NCBI GenBank assembly: GCA_014058105.1
Contig: JACGCM010002894.1
Coordinates: 1,240,001 to 1,304,000, forward strand
From: Kingdonia uniflora
Lineage: Eukaryota > Streptophyta > Magnoliopsida > Ranunculales > Circaeasteraceae
Direction: 5' to 3'
DNA length: 64,000 nucleotides
Shown: in pieces, positions 46,120-56,170 of the stretch
How positions within the stretch are numbered: position 1 is the first letter of the stretch
Layout: each line of letters opens with the position of its first letter
The notes under the pieces: model-generated
The model's input: the letters and a program-made list of their open reading frames with translations, nothing else
The model's database searches: none
Told to the model about the DNA's origin: nothing
Position numbers and translations under genes: made by a program

Positions 46120-49100
46120 ATGAGCAGGAAGAGAGTACTTGTTGTAGGAGGAACAGGGTACTTAGGCCAACATCTCCTCCAAGGATTTGCAAAATCTAAA
46201 GGGAAACCCTTTGATCTAGCATTCACCCATCACTCAACAAATCCTCATCAAACATTACTCAATCCAATCTCTCCATCAACCCCATTTCATGTCGATTTAC
46301 AAAGCGGTGAAGGGCTTACTACTATCTCCAACACATTTGGTCAGGTCTGTGCTAAACCCCATAATGAAAGTTTCTGTATTTTAGTTTGATTTTTTCTCAT
46401 TGTATTGTGCATTTTTTTAGCCTGATGTGATTGTGAATTGTGCGGCAATGTCGGTACCCCGGGCGTGTGAGATGGACCCAGCAGCTGCATTTGCTACTAA
46501 TGTTCCGACTTCGCTTGTGAAATGGATGTCGGGTTTTAATGCAAGTGCTATTTTGATTCATCTGTCAACTGATCAAGGTAAAAAGATAATTGGAATTAGT
46601 TTATGTTTGGGTCGTAGCTAAATTGTTTACGCATTTATAAGGCTAAACGATTATGCATATGACAGCGGATTAGTTATATGTGTGATTGGAAGAAATTTAT
46701 ACCCAAAAAGAGACTCGAATTTAGCTCAAATACCCAAAACCCTACTTATTATTTTAGATACGGGGATACAGTACAAAGAGTATATAGAAAATAAGCAGTC
46801 CAACAGATTAGTATGACCAGAATAAAGTAGTTGGAATGAGTGATAGTTAAACCTGGAAATTATGGTAACAATTGGTTCCAATCCAAAGGATTAAGAAGAA
46901 AAAGTCTATCAAGTGCAAAAAGGTGCTTGTAGACAGCACACAAATTCTTTAACTAGATACTCACAGTAACTTGCATCCATGAATGTCGTTTCCGGGTGGG
47001 GAACTTAATTTTTCTAGACAGAATACAGGAAATTTCCAGAATGTTGTTTGCCAAGGTTTGTGTGGAGATTACTCCAGGGACAGTGCTACCTTCCAATACT
47101 AGTGGATAGCGGAGATGGGGTATTCAAAACAAATATATGTTGAGTACTTGAGATGGGGTATTCTCATCTACCTATTGTCCCCAATTGATAAGCCTCAGGC
47201 TGGAAGTATTACTAAGGCACAAGAGGTAGAGGAAGGCACAATAGGTAGATGAGAATGAAAAAAGGATGAGCTCACAAAGTTTGGAAAAAGCTATAGAAAT
47301 GAACACACAAAAGATAGGAAATCCTCATAAAAAAAAATGAATTAGGATCTACTTCATTCAATTCCCCAGCTGGAAATGAGGAAACAATCTCACAGAGAAA
47401 GAAGATCAGTAAAGAAAATAAATCATCGAAAAGAAGGAGACACAGACTCAGTAAAAGTGTCCAAAAGAGGGGAAGGATAGTAAAAAAAACTTCATTAATG
47501 TGTCAAAATCCTAGTTTGAAATGTGAGGGGTTTGAATAGACCTCAAATGCAGAGTGAGATTAGAAGTAGTAAAAACTCTATTGGCTCTCAATGGTTGGTC
47601 TTATTGAAAACAAAGTAAAATAAGATAAAGTTGAAAAAGTTCATCATAAGACTTGCTGCTGATTGGGAAAGACTGACAAACTATGAAATGGCTCCTAATG
47701 GTAGAATACTATTGATGTGAAATCTAAGAAGTTTATAAGTCCAACTGTTTTTAAAGAATGGTCAGGCTATCACTGTGAAGGTAATCCTGAAGAGTTCAAA
47801 ATTAAAAAAAAAGTCCACCTGTTTATATGCTTCAGACTTTACTAGAAACTGAAGAGGAACTGGGGGAATATCTTCAAGACTTGAGTGTTTCTAGTAGTCT
47901 TCCTTTATTGATCACTAGGGATTTTAATGTTATTGCTTGCAACTCCGAAAAGAAAGGTGGAGTACCTCTTAGGCCATGTTTTTTTTTTTTTTAGTGTGAA
48001 GTGGTAGGCAGTGAACTACGAACTGCTTATGAAGTGAACTATGTATGAAGTTTGTCAAAAATATGGTGTGTTTGGCAGACCAACTCTTCCCACAGACCAA
48101 AATTAGAATCAAACCATCAAAAACACCAACAATGGTGGGTAAATGACAAACCCTTTTAAAACACACTTTCAACACCAAGTCAAATCCCTGAAACATAGAT
48201 ATTTCACAATAGCAACCATACAACAAATTAAAATAACAATCACAATTTCATTCAACAATAGAGAATATCATAATATGAGATAACACTCCATAGATAACAT
48301 CTAAAATAAACTCCCAAACTACTAGAGTACTAACATGCAGTTAAACATACAAAATCCAAAAGGGTCTCACAAACACTAAGGAGATTAAAGAGAGAGATGG
48401 AACAAACCTACTCATTTGTCAAAGTAGAGAAATGGTGTAAAGGGCAAATAGTAGGACCAAACCTGTCACGCAAAAACTCTGTCCTAGTCACATCAGCCAT
48501 GCCGATGAACCATGTGACTATGTGCCTCTTCCTACCAAAGACTTCCATAACAGTGAAGAGCTTTCTCATATCAAACCCTGCAACCCCTCGCAACAGCTGC
48601 TCACACTCAAAAGATAAAGTCTTGTCTAGGGTAGTCCTCGCGTTGATATCACCTTTAAGGCCAACCAGCTCAGTAGTAAGTGTTACAATAGCAGACTCTA
48701 GAATAACAACAGTAGGCCTGGTTCTCTGCCTCTTGGCCGTGGGCGTGGTCTTCCTGGAAGGACAATTAGCGCCTGCTACTCCCTCTGGGTCAGTGGATAG
48801 ATAAATGAAATCGTAAGCAAACTCTACCTCACTAGCGTACTGTCTCTGGCTCTGGTCCTGGGTAAGTGGTACTGTCTCTGCCTCACTAGCAAGATGTATG
48901 TTGTCCATGTTACCCACAATGTCATTGCCATCATCATCTACAAGTTGACCAACATTCCGTGCCCTCTCCCCATTTGCACCATCCTTACCCATGACATCAT
49001 ATAGATCTTGATATTCAGTCAAGCATTTGCCTTGGTATGCCAATAGCTTCTTCCTAGACTGAAAATATAGCCATTATAAGCATCTCCAACACAATGAACA

Positions 49101-52100
49101 ATGATGGATAACAAACATTCATCAATAGGAAAAATGTAATATACCTCAACTTGGTCTAATGCAGCCCAAACTTTGCCATCAACTACGACATTGCAGTTCA
49201 CTGGATCCCACCCAAACCCACTAAGGCTCCTCAGTTCTCTCATCTCACTCAACAACTTCTTCCAAGTTTTCATCCTGCCTCGTATATGTCGTGTAGTAAT
49301 CACTATGCCCATCTTATCCTTCATAGCAACCCAGACTTCGTAGTATGCTTTAGGTTTCCAACCATTGTCCGCTTTGTTCCTTGCCAACATTTGTTCCTTA
49401 AATGCATCAATAGCAACTATTTTCATACGCTTATTCCAGTTCACCTGACGGGCTCTACTTCATTTTCTAGATTTCAGCGGCAGGATCACTGCAAAAAAAA
49501 ACCCCAATTACACAAACTATCACAAATTCACAAGAACAAACAACCCACAGTTTATCACAGTGTATCAATAACAAACAACCCACAATCCACAAGAACATCG
49601 AAACCCATCATAATTCCACAAATAAAACAATCACATACCCACATTCAGCAAACCCTAACCCCATAAAATATAGCAATTTAACCATGTAAAAAAACCAATA
49701 CTAGAACTACAATCCACAATCACAGTAGAGAAAGTGAGATAGAGAGTTGTAATCGAAGTGAGAAAAATAGATAGGTTATTGGCTGGAGAGAGAGAAAGAG
49801 AGAGAGACGGTTGCAGCGTTAATGGGTGTTGCGGCGATGAATGGCGGTGAGTGGTGGAGGGGTTTGGGGAGCTGTCAGGGGTAGTGGGGAGTGGTAGGGA
49901 GAGACAGCGCAGCGGGGAGTGACGGAGAGAAATCGATTTGGCATGGGTGAGGAGAGATAGTTGAGAGAGGAGAGGAGAGAGTCGATGGTTTTTGTTTTTT
50001 TAAGTTGAAAAGAACCAAATGATTTGTTGCAATTGCGAAATAAGCCAAACCAAATGTCAAAAGAGTGTGGTTACGGCAGCGGTGTGTGAACGACAAAAGT
50101 CACCTTTTTGAAAACCTCACTAATTTTTCTAACAGATTGATGGCAACCAAATACACCAAAACTGGAAAGTTCACTTCTCTTCTCATCACCTCATAAGGTT
50201 GACCGAAAAGCAAACATGGCCTTAGTGAAAGTGAGGTGCTCCCTCTGAGAAACATTCTTTATAATCTTCATCTAATAGATATGAAATAGAAGGGAGAAAA
50301 ACTTACTTAGACTAACTATGTGGTAGATCCTGATAGGGTCTATTCTAAGCTTGATAGAGCACTTATAAATGAGAAGTGACTTAATTTGTTTCCTACATCC
50401 GAGGCTTCTTTCATAACATTTGGAATATCAGGCCATGTCCCCCATTCATATATCTATCCAAGAGATGCAATCCAGACCAAGAGCACCTCTTAGGTTTACA
50501 AACTCTTGGACACTTCATCCATGTTTCATGGAGGTTGTAAAGAAATCTTGGGAAGGCAGAATTCAAGATAAGAATCCTCAAGATATTAGATCATCTTCAT
50601 GTGGGAATTGAAATTGCAAGAAAGGAACTTGAATTCTCAAAAATGATAGAACTGTTTGGACTTTAACTACAGATGGGAACTTCACCACTAAATCTGCTTG
50701 GAAGGCAATTAGGAAGAGAAATCCACAAATTGCATGGTATAGAGTAGTATGGGACAGAGATGCTTAAGCACTCTTTTATCACATGGCTAGCTTTAAAGAA
50801 CAAGCTAAAAACAAGAGATTCGGTAAAAATGGGTAAAACTGGAGAAGAATGGAAGTGAGTGCTGAGAGTAGTAGATAAGGGAGAGTAAAAGATTATGATC
50901 CGGCATATCCGTTTTTTTGTATTGTTATATAAGTGAGGATCTTTAGAATTAGTATGAATGTTGATTTTTGGCTTTTTAGATAGCTCAGCTGAGCTCCCCA
51001 TTCAAGTTTGTGGGTTATGTGAATGACCTGTTCACTATTATGTATTGTTAAACACTACGATTGCGGAAGCTAAATTAACCTTGATTAATACTCAGTTCTC
51101 TCAATTGCATAAAATAAAGGTCAAAAGACCTAGGGTTTACGAGATTTACCCTAAACTTTACAACCTCTCTCTAAGGCTAAGTCTTTTTTCTCATGAAAAC
51201 CAACATTGAAAATAAACTAAGCTTAGGCTCTCTTTTATAGGAGAAGGGACCTAGCACAAATAGAAACCCTAGCTAGACTCTAATTAGGAGACTTTTCCTA
51301 ATTATAATTCAATTAAAGTAAATAGCAAAAACCAAATAAGGTGCGCACACGACGTACGAAACGTGCTATGCGTGGTCGTACGTACCCACATGACTTATCA
51401 TATATGGTCACTTTAGTAGAATTTTTCTACATTTTCATGGGTATCTTGAATTGAGTCCAAATTCTTATTCTTAGAAAATGGAATCAGTTTATCCATTCTA
51501 TGCTGAGATAAATGCAGAAGAATCTTGTCATCTGTAAGACTGTAACAAGTCCTGAAGAACTATTAGAAAATCACAATGCAAGATAACAGGTAAGTACTGG
51601 CCTTGGAGGTGGAACACCTACCTAAAAAACCAAAATGAGAAGACAGGAAATAAAATGACTAAATGGTCTTATTATTGTCAGCTGTTCCTTACATTTTATA
51701 TGCGTGTCATCTACTACTATTTCCTTCTGTTCCTTACACTTTTTCTTGGCGTTCTCTTAACGTAAGTCTGATTTAGCTTCACCTGCTACTATCAGTCTAT
51801 GAAGGGTTAAAATCCTTCTACATTGAAGAAGATGAAACTCTTGCTGTAAATGCTTACGGGAAATCAAAAGTGGCAGCGGAGCAGTTCATTTCTGCAAACT
51901 GTGCAAACTTTGCAATTTTAAGAAGCAGTATCATTTATGGGCCACAAACCATTTTGCCCATCACAAAGTCTCTTCCGATTCAGGTGCTTGAACATCTATC
52001 AACTTATTTTCTTAGGTACTCTTGCAAATGTTCATTAGGGAAACATTTGAATTAGGTAAATACTTCATTTTAGAATGAGCAATGAGTTAGTCAAACTTCC

Positions 52101-53570
52101 ATAAGTACCAATTAAGTGCTTGAATGACTTTTTTCTACTCAAACATTATCCAAGACTTGCTAGATATGCTATTTTCCTGATTTTCCCATGTGCTTGGTCT
52201 CTTTCTTTTAACATGCTTTTTAGGTTTTTGGACAAGTACATATATCAAACTTCCTTTATAGGTTGGAATTTGAAGTAACCTATCAATTTCATCATAATTT
52301 TTTATAAAGATTTTGGTTTATAGTTTTGACCAGTCTTGCCTGCTTTGGAGGTGCAGTGGATTGATAAAGTCCTCTCTGAGGGAGAAACTGTAGACTTCTT
52401 TCACGACGAGTTTCGCTGCCCGGTTTATGTCAAGGATGTTGTGACTATCATACTAGCTTTATCTAAAAGTTGGATTTTGGGTAAGGATTATGTTTAGTAT
52501 TTGTATTTCACGGTACATTGCTCAATATATATTTTACTATATTAGTAGACCCTAATAGTGTTTCTTTCACCCATGGGGTATTCATTCTGTTAATTTCAGA
52601 TGGTAAGCAAATGCAGCTGCTTTTAAATATGGGTGGGCCGGACAGGGTGTCTCGTGTACAAATGGCAGAGACAGTGGCTTCCATAAGAGGATACAACACA
52701 TCACTAATCAAACATGTTTCTGCATCATCAGTAAATTCTTATTTGCTACACTTCCATTAACTGTTACACCAGAAAATTGCTTTATTTATAGCATGCTTGT
52801 CTTCAGAAAAATGTATAGGTTGGAGTCAAGTGCAAAACTTGTGTCCTTTGCCATGTAATGTGCTCATGTCCAGTCCCAGTTCTACGAGGATCCCATTTTA
52901 TTGAGGATTGACGAGTTCTGTGACCATCTTTTCTTTTTTTCACAGAAGTTTAGTAAACACCAAACATTTGCAAATATTCAACAGCCGTATTACAAATGGG
53001 CACACATGCCGCAGTTTACATAGCAACATAGTTGGATCGAGTTGTTCTTGTTCTAGCAATGGTGCCTACGAACTCATCATTTCATCCTAGACAAACCACA
53101 CCTCTTGGACTTGCAATTTTCATCCAGCATATATGTCTGAATTTTTTTGATCATAAACATTTGTTTGAGTTAATTCGTAGATTCTTAGTCTGCTGGACAG
53201 ATTTTATGTGCATTAGGCTCCCTATGCAGTGTCTTTGTCTCTTATATGGGATCTAAGTAATCCTTTTCGTGTATAACGAACACATCCCCGTGGTAATTAT
53301 TAATATAACCATTTGCAGCCAAGTTAGCTCTCCTAGAATTTTTTATGTTAATGCCGTGCATACTGGTGAAACAAGAATTTTTATCATAGTACTGCAGCTT
53401 GGATTCTCATTCTCATGAATACGTTTTCAATTTTTCAGGTTAATCGCGGTGTTCAATCTCCAGCTGACATATCAATGAACATCAATAGATTGGTGCAAAC
53501 ACTGGATTTTACTCCCACATCGTTCGAAGACGGTGTTAGACGTACTCTACAATCCATAAACAGTTCCTGA
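46120..53570 (+). CDS. RmlD / MAT2B-like NAD(P)-binding short-chain dehydrogenase, six exons
   Basis: Exons 46120-46344, 46421-46577, 51796-51983, 52357-52480, 52600-52730 and 53439-53570 join without a stop to 318 codons, all introns GT-AG. The N-terminus has the Rossmann glycine motif GGTGYLG (residues 10-16). STDQVYEG and the catalytic pair YGKSK (Tyr148, Lys152) follow, then a C-terminal substrate-domain end. Length and motifs fit the atypical extended SDR group with bacterial dTDP-4-dehydrorhamnose reductase (RmlD) and animal methionine adenosyltransferase subunit beta. The substrate in plants is not inferable here. Start chosen at the first ATG, in a GA-rich leader. Intron 2 is 5.2 kb because of transposons. 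MULE2 sits just upstream. Confidence 0.88.
46578..47509. other. Left part of intron 2, no gene
   Basis: This is intron sequence before the recognisable LINE E endonuclease. It may include LINE ORF1 remnants, but no domain could be read. Confidence 0.4.
47972..50221. mobile_element. PIF/Harbinger element with only the Myb-type ORF
   Basis: The ends GGCCATGTTT (47972) and AAACATGGCC (50212-50221) are inverted. TTA flanks both sides (47969-47971 and 50222-50224). Removing the element and one TTA joins LINE E codons in phase (VPL then SESEV). No DDE transposase is present; a two-exon Myb/SANT-like gene lies on the minus strand. A 15-base T run beside the left end has expanded. Confidence 0.85.
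48408..49465 (-). CDS. Myb/SANT-like protein of the Harbinger element
   Basis: Exon 1 (to 49145) encodes WNKRMKIVAIDAFKEQM, GWKPKAYYEVWVAMKDK and GRMKTWKKLLSEMRELRSLS: the three-helix Myb/SANT-like domain (PF12776 type) of Harbinger ORF1 and L10-interacting Myb-like proteins. A GT-AG intron (49144-49059) leads to exon 2 (49058-48408): SRKKLLAYQGKCLTEYQDL, an acidic linker, a basic KTTPTAKRQRTRPT patch, and a C-terminal helix region ending LHHFSTLTNE. No internal stop from about 49444 on. The start is unclear: the first in-frame ATG is near 49426, inside the domain, so an upstream exon is likely. It would bind the element ends for a transposase supplied elsewhere. Confidence 0.7.
51039..51430. 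repeat. Possible LTR-like or TRIM remnant in intron 2
   Basis: It starts TGTTAAACACTACGATTGCG and has CT-rich and 'ggctctcttttatagg' segments resembling a reversed Copia-type LTR, then a GTACG-rich patch (GACGTACGAAACGTGC near 51353). No target duplication was found; the call is weak. Confidence 0.3.
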
Positions 53571-53986
53571 TACTATACGGCAGTTCAGTCTTCAAACCAT
53601 TTCTCATTCCTCGAAAAACAGTTTGTATTCACTCCATTTTCTCTTATACGTTTATAAACCGATAACAATCTTGCCTGTACTCTAAAAATGACGAAACTCA
53701 CTGAAATTTGTCTAGCATTCAGAGTTTCATTGTGGAGCTAATGATGTCATGGTATGAACAATTATTATGTCATAAAACTGAGATAATTAGCATCAAAAGG
53801 TAGGTAAACTATACTCAAAATGTGGGACCATTTTATCATCTCTGACCAATATAAAACTTGTATAGATACATCCATACAAATTGATCCCACCACGTGTCAT
53901 CAGCCCGTAAGCCCAAGGTATGTAACCAAGATGATCCACCTGTATATTATAATGACCCTCAAAACTTGGATTTGTAGCTCTTTGAG
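53571..53986 (+). promoter_or_regulatory. Intergenic region and TCP gene promoter
   Basis: This is the 416 bp between the dehydrogenase stop and the TCP start. It holds GTGGGACC at 53822-53829, which fits the class I TCP binding consensus GTGGGNCC, a near match (GATCCCAC) at 53883, and a CACGTG G-box at 53891. The left half is probably the dehydrogenase 3' UTR. No TATA box is obvious. Confidence 0.5.
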
Positions 53987-54790
53987 ATGGAAGAAAACAG
54001 AGCAAAAACAGAGCCTTTGATGTCCCTAAAAACAGAGCAATTTGAGACTCAATCTCCACCAGCAGTTACAAAAGCACCACCGAGCTTATCATCCACATCA
54101 TCAAAAGATAGTCACTCGAAGGTCGACGGAAGGGGAAGAAGAATCCGAATACCTGCAGTTTGCGCGGCTCGAATATTCCAGCTAACTCGAGAACTAGGCC
54201 ACAAGTCCGACGGAGAAACCGTCAAATGGTTACTCGAGAACGCAGAATCAGCAGTAATCGCTGCAACGGGTACAGGTACTCTCCCTTCTTCTTCAATGTC
54301 AGTTGAAGGATCATTACAAATAACCCCTCCTTCGACAACTCCAGAACAGAGCAGTACTACAAAGAAGAGGAAACCCGCCTCGATATCTTCTGGGGTTGCA
54401 CCAATTGTTCCAACTCAAAATGGGTTTATCCCAATGTGGGCAGTGAGTAGTGATGGTAGAGTTTTGCCAAACTCTAACTTAGTCCCTGTTTGGATGATTT
54501 CTTCGCCACCCCAAATTGCGTTTTCGCCTGGTTCTTTGACAACCCCTTTTCTCAATTTCACTCAAATGCCAATACCCATTGGTGTTCAAACACTTAAACC
54601 TCCTCCACAAGTTACAATTGCAGCTACAACTTCAACCTCATCGGCCTTGCCCGTAAAAGAGAAAACATCGAAAACCGCTTCTGGGTTCAGTTCTACTACT
54701 AGTACTAGTACAACACAGTTGTTGAAAGATTTCTCATTGGAAATTTATGAGAAAGAAGAGTTTCAGAGGAAGAAAAGTTCAAAGCCATGA
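53987..54790 (+). CDS. Class I TCP transcription factor (TCP9/TCP19-like)
   Basis: Single exon, 267 codons, no interruption. The TCP domain (about residues 40-95) has the basic region [12 protein letters not shown], helix 1 [19 protein letters not shown] and helix 2 [18 protein letters not shown]; the basic-region length is that of class I (PCF). After a Ser/Thr/Pro-rich stretch come [19 protein letters not shown] and PVWMISSPP, a tail pattern I associate with the TCP9/TCP19 group. The start of the domain reads KDSHSK rather than the usual KDRHTK, a small change at the first basic contact. These are nuclear DNA-binding proteins regulating growth and leaf development. The subgroup assignment is less certain than the class. 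Confidence 0.92.
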   Translation: MEENRAKTEPLMSLKTEQFETQSPPAVTKAPPSLSSTSSKDSHSKVDGRGRRIRIPAVCAARIFQLTRELGHKSDGETVKWLLENAESAVIAATGTGTLPSSSMSVEGSLQITPPSTTPEQSSTTKKRKPASISSGVAPIVPTQNGFIPMWAVSSDGRVLPNSNLVPVWMISSPPQIAFSPGSLTTPFLNFTQMPIPIGVQTLKPPPQVTIAATTSTSSALPVKEKTSKTASGFSSTTSTSTTQLLKDFSLEIYEKEEFQRKKSSKP

Positions 54791-55841
54791 AAGTTGAAAC
54801 AGAGTATGGTGGGTGGGACCAATGAGGAATGTGTGGACCATGACGTTGGGTATGAGGCCCACCACTACAACATGCTCATTTGATGCCAATGCTGAACCGT
54901 AGGCTTTGTTGTGTGGGCCTAAACTATTTTTATGGGCTCATTGTATTGGTGGACCCGGGTTTGGTGGTTGGATCAAGAGAAGGGTATGGGAGTAGTTGTT
55001 GTCTAATTTTATTTCCACTTGTTTTTACTAAAAATTGCAAATATAATCCTCCCTAATCTCCTCTGAAATGATGTTTTATTCGAAGCGTCCCAATTTGAAC
55101 GATATCTAGTTTGTTTTGTTTGTTTTTTCACTTAGAAGTGTTGATTGTTTAATGAAGCACCGTAACCAAGTTTTATTTGCTTACTGAAAACTGTTTAATG
55201 AGGCAAAAAAGTATTTTAATAACTGTGAAAAAACAAACGCTTCTTTCCACCATAAATTTTGCTGCTTTTTATAAAAATAATTTCCAATGAGTATTCTATT
55301 TTGGCCGACGCTTGCATTAGAGCATTCTATTTATGCCAACCGATTTTTGTCTTTTTAACAAAGTGGTCCATTTTATTATGGGCCCATTTTTTACCGGTAG
55401 ATGGGCAAAAGATAGAGAAAGAGGCAGAAGGGTATTAAGACAAAATATATGATAACAAGATGCTTTGGGTTCATTAGGGAAGTGGGGGCATATTGGCCCA
55501 ACTGAGGGTTCTTGTTCACCTAAATACCTCAAGACAAGACAAGTTTCTCAGTGTTAACGGATCGATAGTTATCGTACCCCAAGAATCAATATTTATTCAA
55601 CTTTTCACCTGCATTTCACTACAATTGAAGCCAAATATCTAAACCACAACACAAGTCAGTATTGTAGACAACATTTTCGATCTATGATTTCTTTTATTTA
55701 CAACCAAAATTGGTCATGAACGAAAGGCTGTTCAAATTAGTGCAATGAGAATGTGAGATATACATATACATATATGAACACCACAGAGAGATTAAACAAT
55801 ATAGACAGTCGTAATTTGAAATGAAATTGTATGTCTGCCCT
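54791..55841. other. Intergenic region between TCP and MINDY genes
   Basis: The left part is the likely TCP 3' UTR, with another GTGGGACC at 54813. 55130-55270 is AT-rich text resembling a decayed MITE. The right part (from about 55560) is the likely MINDY 3' UTR. The two genes are convergent. No further gene is seen. Confidence 0.5.
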
Positions 55842-56134
55842 CTACATCACAGCACAATTATTTTTCTCTTTTGACTTGCCCTCGTGCTTCGACGTCGTCG
55901 AAGCATTGCTGGGATTGGTCTTCGAAACCTGCAAAGAAAATAAAGGAAACTTAGGAACCACTATAATGGGCAATAAAGGAAACAATAAATAAAAAGGAGA
56001 AACTGAAAGAAGAAAAATTAGGAACCACTAGAATGAAATATCTTTTTCGACTCCATATCCATATGAAGCAAATGCATACGGGTCGGCAATTAGCTAACGA
56101 GTATATAGTGCCATTTGAGACTGTAATGAGCGCG

Positions 56135-56170
<36 letters not shown>

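Larger units (their letters stand above)
47510..50840 (+). mobile_element. LINE E fragment in dehydrogenase intron 2, RT deleted
   Basis: Plus strand: endonuclease start with a stop for Trp then NVRGLNRPQMQ (47528), NYEMAPNGRILL, RDFNVIACNSEKKGG (47914-47958). After the Harbinger insertion, in phase, SESEVLPLRNIL, DPDRVYSKLDRALINEK (50332), and the EN-RT linker (PRAPLRFTNSWTLHP near 50480). It then jumps at about 50600-50640 straight to a zf-RVT-type region (TVWTLTTDGNFTTKSAWKAI, 50655), so the RT domain was deleted. Same orientation as the host gene. Confidence 0.8.

Noticed and set aside
51340..51410. GTACG/CGTACG palindromic patch as a regulatory hub
   Set aside because: Only a few GTACG copies inside a probable LTR remnant; insufficient support.
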